Source of the DNA: an uncultured Eubacterium sp.
Lineage (GTDB): Bacteria > Bacillota > Clostridia > Peptostreptococcales > Anaerovoracaceae
Length of the DNA stretch: 11,604 nt
Assembly: GCA_946614405.1 (NCBI GenBank)
Contig: CAMOGZ010000021.1
Coordinates: 1-11,604, forward strand
Direction: 5' to 3'
The position numbers and the translations under genes were made by a program. The notes under the pieces are model-generated. The model ran no database searches. It saw nothing but the letters and a program-made list of their open reading frames with translations, and had not been told where the DNA came from. Positions within the stretch are counted from its first letter, which is position 1, and the number at the start of each line of letters is the position of its first letter. Shown piece after piece: positions 7,088 to 11,604 of the stretch.

Positions 7088-7894
7088 ATGTTATTAGCTT
7101 TTGATGTAGGAAACACCAATATCGTACTGGGTGTATTCAAAGATGGAAAACTTCTGACCAACTGGAGAATCGAGACGGACCCCAACAAGAGCGCCGATGA
7201 ATACGGCATGCTCATCCGTCAGCTCTTCGACTTTGACGGACTGGACATGTCCGGCGTCTGTGACGTGATCATTTCCACCGTCGTGCCGTCGGTGCTCTTC
7301 ACACTGCAGCACATGAGCCAGAAGTATTTCAACAAGCGGGCCATCGTGGTGGAATCCGGAGTCAAGACCGGACTCATCATCAAGTATGACAACCCCAAGC
7401 AGGTAGGTGCAGACCGTATCGTCAACGCAGTGGCCGCATACAACAAATACGGCGGACCTGTGATCGTCATCGATTTCGGTACCTCCACCACATTCTGCGC
7501 CATCACAGAGAACGCGGAGTACCTGGGCGGAGCCATTGCCCCGGGACTGAAGATCGCTTCCGAGGCCCTGTTCCAGAAGACAGCGGCACTGCCGAAGGTC
7601 GAGCTGGAGGATCCGGGTCAGGCCATCTGTAAGAATACCATTCAGGGTATGCAGTCCGGTCTGGTCTATGGTCATATGGGTATGGTGGAATTCATCGTCC
7701 GCAAGATGAAGGCCGAGCTGGAGGACATGACCAAGAGTGACCGCCCGGTGAAGGTCATTGCCACCGGCGGTATGTCCACCCTGATCGAAAGCGGTGTAGA
7801 CTGCATAGATGAGATCGACAAGCTGCTGACTCTGGAAGGACTGCAGATCATCTATCATAAGAACCGCAGAGCGAGAAGAAATCACAGAGACTAA
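7088..7894 (+). CDS. coaX: Type III pantothenate kinase CoaX
   Basis: The enzyme phosphorylates pantothenate with ATP in the first step of coenzyme A synthesis. The type III form is not subject to the CoA feedback known for type I and needs a monovalent cation. The 268-residue protein carries the family motifs: DVGNTN at 6-11 (phosphate-binding), GADR at 107-110 (pantothenate site) and DFGTSTT at 129-135. It also has GGAIAPG and the late ATGGMSTLI. The ATG has an AGAGGA ribosome site 7 nt upstream and lies 13 nt after the regulator gene, so it is in the same operon. The last residues (HKNRRARRNHRD) form a basic tail beyond the usual end. The assignment is firm. Confidence 0.95.
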   Translation: MLLAFDVGNTNIVLGVFKDGKLLTNWRIETDPNKSADEYGMLIRQLFDFDGLDMSGVCDVIISTVVPSVLFTLQHMSQKYFNKRAIVVESGVKTGLIIKYDNPKQVGADRIVNAVAAYNKYGGPVIVIDFGTSTTFCAITENAEYLGGAIAPGLKIASEALFQKTAALPKVELEDPGQAICKNTIQGMQSGLVYGHMGMVEFIVRKMKAELEDMTKSDRPVKVIATGGMSTLIESGVDCIDEIDKLLTLEGLQIIYHKNRRARRNHRD

Positions 7895-7896
7895 CT

Positions 7897-8865
7897 ATGA
7901 AGGAAATCAAGATCGGAAATGTGATATTAGACAATCCGTTCCTGCTGGCGCCGCTGGCGGGAATCACCGACGCTCCCATGCGCCGCCTTTGCAGGCAGAT
8001 GGGGGCGTCTTTGACATATTCAGAGATGGTCAGCGCCAAGGGCCTTTATTACAAAGACAAGAAGACTGACAAGCTCCTGACCATCTATGAGGATGAGAAG
8101 CCGGTGGCCTATCAGATCTTCGGAAGAGAGCCGGAGGTCTTTGCCTACGCGGCGGAGGCGCTGGATGACCATGAGAATGCCATCCTGGACATCAACATGG
8201 GATGCCCGGTGCCGAAGATCGTCAAGAACCGGGAAGGGTCCGCCCTCCTGAAGGAGCCGGCCCTGGTGGAGAAGCTGGTGGCGGCTTGTGCCACCCACAC
8301 CAGCAAACCTGTTACCTGCAAGATCCGCATCGGATTTGCGGAAGGGGAGAACTGTGCCGTGGAGGTGGCCCGGGCAGCAGAAGCCGGAGGCGCCGCCGCT
8401 GTTGCGGTCCATGGAAGGACCCGGGAGCAGTTTTACTCCGGCAAAGCCGACTGGAGTGCCATCGCGGAGGTGAAGAAGGCCCTGAAGATCCCCGTCATCG
8501 GAAACGGGGATGTGGTGGACTGGCCCTCTGCAAAAGCCATGTTCGAGGAGACCGGCTGCGACATGATCATGATCGGCCGGGGAAGCATGGGAAATCCCTG
8601 GATCTTCCGGGACCTGGTGAGAGGATGGAAGGGCGAAGAGCCACTTCCTGCGCCCACACTTGAAGAAAAGAAACAAATGATGCTGCGCCAGATGAGAGAG
8701 CTGACGGAACTGAAAGGGGACTATGTGGCAGTCCGGGAGATGCGGAAGATCTGCGGCTGGTACCTGAAGGGAGTCCCGGGCAGTGCCTCCTTCCGCGGAA
8801 AGGTGAACCAGATCACGGACATCCGCGAGCTGGAGGAGACCATCTGCAGCATCGGAAAGAAATAA
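7897..8865 (+). CDS. dusB: tRNA-dihydrouridine synthase, DusB type
   Basis: This FMN-dependent enzyme reduces specific uridines in the tRNA D-loop region to dihydrouridine using NADPH. The 322-residue protein has a TIM-barrel start with LAPLAGITDAPMRRLC. The catalytic cysteine is C103 in INMGCP. HGRTREQFYSGKADW and the phosphate-binding IGNGDV and MIGRGSMGNPW carry FMN-contact residues, and a helical C-terminal domain follows. The ATG is two bases after the coaX stop and has only a weak ribosome site, so translation is probably coupled to coaX. Pairing of dus with coaX is known in Firmicutes. DusB is preferred over other subfamilies because of the overall motif pattern, but the uridine position modified cannot be read from sequence. 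Confidence 0.93.
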   Translation: MKEIKIGNVILDNPFLLAPLAGITDAPMRRLCRQMGASLTYSEMVSAKGLYYKDKKTDKLLTIYEDEKPVAYQIFGREPEVFAYAAEALDDHENAILDINMGCPVPKIVKNREGSALLKEPALVEKLVAACATHTSKPVTCKIRIGFAEGENCAVEVARAAEAGGAAAVAVHGRTREQFYSGKADWSAIAEVKKALKIPVIGNGDVVDWPSAKAMFEETGCDMIMIGRGSMGNPWIFRDLVRGWKGEEPLPAPTLEEKKQMMLRQMRELTELKGDYVAVREMRKICGWYLKGVPGSASFRGKVNQITDIRELEETICSIGKK

Positions 8866-8866
8866 G

Positions 8867-11011
8867 ATGAAATACATTATCGCAAATCTAAAACCATATT
8901 GGAAAGGGGTCCTTCTGCTGGTGCTGCTTTTGTTCCTGCAGGCCTACGCCGACCTGGCGCTGCCGCAGTACACCCAGGACATCATCGATGTGGGGATCCA
9001 GAACAAAGGCATCCAGCACGTGGTTCCGGAGCGGATCACCGAGAGCCGCCACGACCAGGCCTCTCTCTTCATGACTGACGGGGAACAGAAAGCCTGGAAT
9101 CAGGCCTTCCTTTCGGATGGGGACATTATGGTCCGAAAGGACCTGGATGACGAGACTCTTCAGGAACTGGACGAGACCCTGATGGTGCCCCTGGTCATGG
9201 CATACCAGATGGAGCATGCCGATGCGGGGCAGTTTTCGGATGCAGAGGCAGTGGAGAAGCTGGACCTGACGGATCCGGCGGTCCGGCAGCAGATCCGGCA
9301 GAAGATGGATGACGTGGTCTCTGCGGCCGGAAGTCAGATGCTGAAGAATATGGGCATCGCCTACGCCGCGGAATGCGTAGAAGAGGCAGGGCTCGACCTG
9401 GCGGAGATCCAGAAAAAATACCTCTGGAAGGAAGGATTCCAGATGATCCTGATGGCCCTTCTGATGATGCTTGCGGCATCGGCCATCGCTTTCATCGCAT
9501 CGCGCATCGGCGCATCCGTGGGACGAGACCTGAGAGGACAGGTATTCCGGCACGTTATCGACTATTCCAGCGCTGAGATGGATCATTTCTCCACGGCGTC
9601 CCTGATCACCCGCTGCACCAATGACGTGCAGCAGATCCAGATGGTAACCACCATGATCCTGCGAATGGTGATGCTGGCTCCCATCATGGGATTCTGGGGA
9701 ATCGTGAAGATCGTGGGCACCGGAGCCCATATGGGATGGATCATCGTCCTTTCCGTATGCATGATCCTGGCCTGCGTCAGCATCCTCCTGGCATTTACCA
9801 TGCCGAAATTCCGCATCATGCAGAAGCTGGTGGATGCACTGAATCTGGTATCCAGGGAAATCCTCACCGGCCTTTCCGTGATCCGGGCCTTCCGGAGAGA
9901 AGAGACGGAGGAGAGACGGTTCGATAAGGCCAGCACAGCCCTGATGAAAACACAACTCTTCACCAGCAGGGCCATGTCCCTGATGCAGCCGGTGATGATG
10001 CTGATCATGTTCGGGACCACGGTCCTGATCACATGGGTGGCGGCACACCGCATCGACATGGGAGAACTGCAGGTGGGAGCTATGACAGCCTTTATCACCT
10101 ACGCCATGATGATCGTCATGTCCTTCCTGATCCTGACGGTCATGTCCATCATCCTGCCCAGAGCAGGGGTGGCGGCAGAGCGGATCCATGAGGTCGTCAC
10201 CACGGAGACCTCCATCCAGGATCCGGAGGAACCGGTACTGATCGCCCCGGCGGAAAGGGACGGACGGGTCCGGTTTGATCACGTCTGCTTCCGCTATCCC
10301 GGCGCCGAAAGGGACGTCCTCAGCGACATCGACTTTACGGCGGAGCCGGGCATGACCACGGCCATCATCGGAAGTACCGGCTCCGGCAAGAGCACCCTGG
10401 TGAATCTGATCCCCCGGTTCTTCGATGTGACAGAAGGGCAGATCACCATCGACGGTGTGGATGTGAGAAAACGCAGTTTAGATGAGCTGAGAGGGGAGAT
10501 CGGCTTTGTGCCCCAGAAGGGGATCCTGTTCTCCGGGACCATCGAGAGCAACCTGCGCTTTGGCGCGGCGGACGCCCCGGAGGAGGATGTGACGAGGGCC
10601 GCAGAGATCGCCCAGGCCGCGGATTTCATCGCGGAGAAGGAAGATGGCTACGGCAGCTTCATCGCCCAGGGCGGAAGCAACGTCTCCGGCGGCCAGAAAC
10701 AAAGGCTTGCCTTCGCGAGAGCTTTGGCCAAAAAACCGAAGATCCTGGTCTTTGACGACAGCTTCTCGGCGCTGGATATGAAGACCGACGCCAAGCTCCG
10801 GCAGGAGCTGGGAAAGCGCCTCTCCGGCGTCACCACCATCGTGGTGGCCCAGCGGGTCAGCACCATCCTGCAGGCGGAGCAGATCCTGGTCCTGGACGAG
10901 GGCCGCATCGTCGGAAAAGGAACCCACCGCGAACTGATGAAGACTTGTCAGGTCTATCAGCAGATCGCGAAATCCCAGCTTTCGGAAGAGGAACTGGAGG
11001 TGATGATGTAA
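8867..11011 (+). CDS. Heterodimeric ABC exporter, half with degenerate ATP site
   Basis: This 714-residue protein fuses a six-helix exporter membrane domain to a nucleotide-binding domain. TM1 is at about 14-35. A very long first extracytoplasmic loop of about 155 residues (about 36-190) precedes TM2 at 191-212, and four more helices follow. The ATPase part has Walker A GSTGSGKST (502-510), the Q-loop VPQKGILFSG, the signature VSGGQKQR (606-613) and Walker B ILVFDD. Asp631 stands where the catalytic Glu is expected, and Gln662 (VVAQRVST) replaces the switch His. These are the substitutions of the degenerate half in heterodimeric exporters such as TM287/288. It starts one base after dusB, and its TAATG end overlaps the partner gene. 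Drugs, peptides or lipids are possible substrates; none can be assigned. Confidence 0.92.
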   Translation: MKYIIANLKPYWKGVLLLVLLLFLQAYADLALPQYTQDIIDVGIQNKGIQHVVPERITESRHDQASLFMTDGEQKAWNQAFLSDGDIMVRKDLDDETLQELDETLMVPLVMAYQMEHADAGQFSDAEAVEKLDLTDPAVRQQIRQKMDDVVSAAGSQMLKNMGIAYAAECVEEAGLDLAEIQKKYLWKEGFQMILMALLMMLAASAIAFIASRIGASVGRDLRGQVFRHVIDYSSAEMDHFSTASLITRCTNDVQQIQMVTTMILRMVMLAPIMGFWGIVKIVGTGAHMGWIIVLSVCMILACVSILLAFTMPKFRIMQKLVDALNLVSREILTGLSVIRAFRREETEERRFDKASTALMKTQLFTSRAMSLMQPVMMLIMFGTTVLITWVAAHRIDMGELQVGAMTAFITYAMMIVMSFLILTVMSIILPRAGVAAERIHEVVTTETSIQDPEEPVLIAPAERDGRVRFDHVCFRYPGAERDVLSDIDFTAEPGMTTAIIGSTGSGKSTLVNLIPRFFDVTEGQITIDGVDVRKRSLDELRGEIGFVPQKGILFSGTIESNLRFGAADAPEEDVTRAAEIAQAADFIAEKEDGYGSFIAQGGSNVSGGQKQRLAFARALAKKPKILVFDDSFSALDMKTDAKLRQELGKRLSGVTTIVVAQRVSTILQAEQILVLDEGRIVGKGTHRELMKTCQVYQQIAKSQLSEEELEVMM
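10996..11004 (+). promoter_or_regulatory. Strong ribosome binding site for the second exporter half
   Basis: GGAGGTGAT is a full match to the anti-Shine-Dalgarno core. It lies in the last codons of the first exporter gene, with 10 nt between its GGAGG and the ATG at 11011. It fixes the start of the partner gene and suggests efficient, coupled translation of the two halves. Confidence 0.75.
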
Positions 11012-11604
11012 TGGCAGAGAACAACAGCTCTGTAAGGACCGCACCCAGAAGAAGAGGGGGACACGGCCCCATGGCTCCGGTGGAAAAACCGAAGGATTTC
11101 CGGAAGACCTTCGGCGCACTTCTGAATTATATGGGAGGATACCGGATCGCCGTGGTGATCGTCATGGTCATCGCTGCATGCTCCACCGTATTCCAGGTGG
11201 TGGGTCCCAAAGTCATGGGCCTTGCAACCACGGAACTTGCGGAGGGGCTGATGCGGAAGATCAGCGGCACCGGCGGCATCGAGTTTGATAAGATCGCGCA
11301 GATTCTGCTCTTTACCATGGTTTTGTACGGGGCGAGCTCCGTGCTGGCCTTTGTGCAGGGGTGGATCATGGCGGGAGTGACCCAGAAAATATGCTACCGC
11401 ATGCGGAAGGAGATCTCCGAGAAGATCGGCCGCATGCCCATGAAATATTTTGAGAGCAGGCCTTACGGCGAGGTTCTGTCCCGCATCACCAACGACGTGG
11501 ACACCGTAGGAATGGGACTGAACCAGAGCGTGACCCAGATCATCACATCCGTGGCCACCATCGTGGGCACTATCGTGATGATGCTGTCCATCTCGCCCCT
11601 GATG
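11011..11604 (+). CDS. Heterodimeric ABC exporter, second half, cut by window end
   Basis: The open frame gives the first 198 residues and runs off the window. The ATG overlaps the stop of the preceding exporter gene by one base (TAATG). After a basic, glycine-rich cytoplasmic start (APRRRGGHGPM, EKPKDF) come TM1 at about 44-66, a short loop, and TM2 at about 95-118. An intracellular coupling segment follows, with MKYFESRPYGEVLSRITNDVD, and then TM3. This is a standard ABC exporter membrane domain, without the large loop seen in the partner. The ATPase domain lies outside the window. By analogy with characterised heterodimers it should carry the intact catalytic Glu and His. Substrate unknown. 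Confidence 0.9.
   Translation, partial: MAENNSSVRTAPRRRGGHGPMAPVEKPKDFRKTFGALLNYMGGYRIAVVIVMVIAACSTVFQVVGPKVMGLATTELAEGLMRKISGTGGIEFDKIAQILLFTMVLYGASSVLAFVQGWIMAGVTQKICYRMRKEISEKIGRMPMKYFESRPYGEVLSRITNDVDTVGMGLNQSVTQIITSVATIVGTIVMMLSISPLM

Noticed and set aside
5347..7215. 622-codon minus-strand open frame opposite the regulator gene
   Set aside because: It has no family motif and is antisense to a gene with clear PucR domains; its composition is that of a shadow frame.

Overview
The window looks like chromosomal DNA of a Gram-positive anaerobe of the class Clostridia. The pointers are strong GGAGG ribosome sites, TTG and GTG starts, a type III pantothenate kinase, a tilS-ftsH neighbourhood, a clostridial-type heterodimeric ABC exporter, and lysine-rich secreted proteins with bacterial Ig-like (Big_2-type) modules. 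I cannot name genus or species. No rRNA, tRNA, CRISPR, insertion sequence, phage gene or riboswitch was seen. No stretch longer than about 200 bases lacks a gene.

Left part (1-1800, minus strand): two tandem paralogous genes for secreted Ig-like/lysine-rich proteins. The complete copy (742-1695) has its own extended -10 promoter. The second copy (1-666) runs off the window edge. A terminator-like hairpin separates them.

Middle and right part (1892-11604, plus strand): seven co-directional housekeeping and transport genes. They are tilS (tRNA-Ile lysidine synthetase), ftsH (membrane AAA+ zinc protease), a PucR/CdaR-type regulator, coaX (type III pantothenate kinase), dusB (tRNA dihydrouridine synthase), and two halves of an ABC exporter, the second cut by the window end. 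A good sigma-A-type promoter lies in the tail of tilS and drives ftsH. From ftsH onward, gaps are 1, 13 and 2 nt, then 1 nt, then a 1-nt overlap, so ftsH to the exporter is probably one transcription unit. The hpt gene often found between tilS and ftsH in Firmicutes is absent.

Functionally the plus-strand block combines tRNA maturation (TilS, DusB), membrane protein quality control (FtsH), the first step of CoA synthesis (CoaX), an uncharacterised regulator and an exporter. No wholly new system is evident. The points most worth a second look are the tandem secreted paralogs, the unusual start region of tilS (a four-codon upstream ORF or a leaderless message), the long acidic tail of FtsH, the regulator between ftsH and coaX, and the exporter half with a degenerate ATP site and a very large first extracytoplasmic loop.
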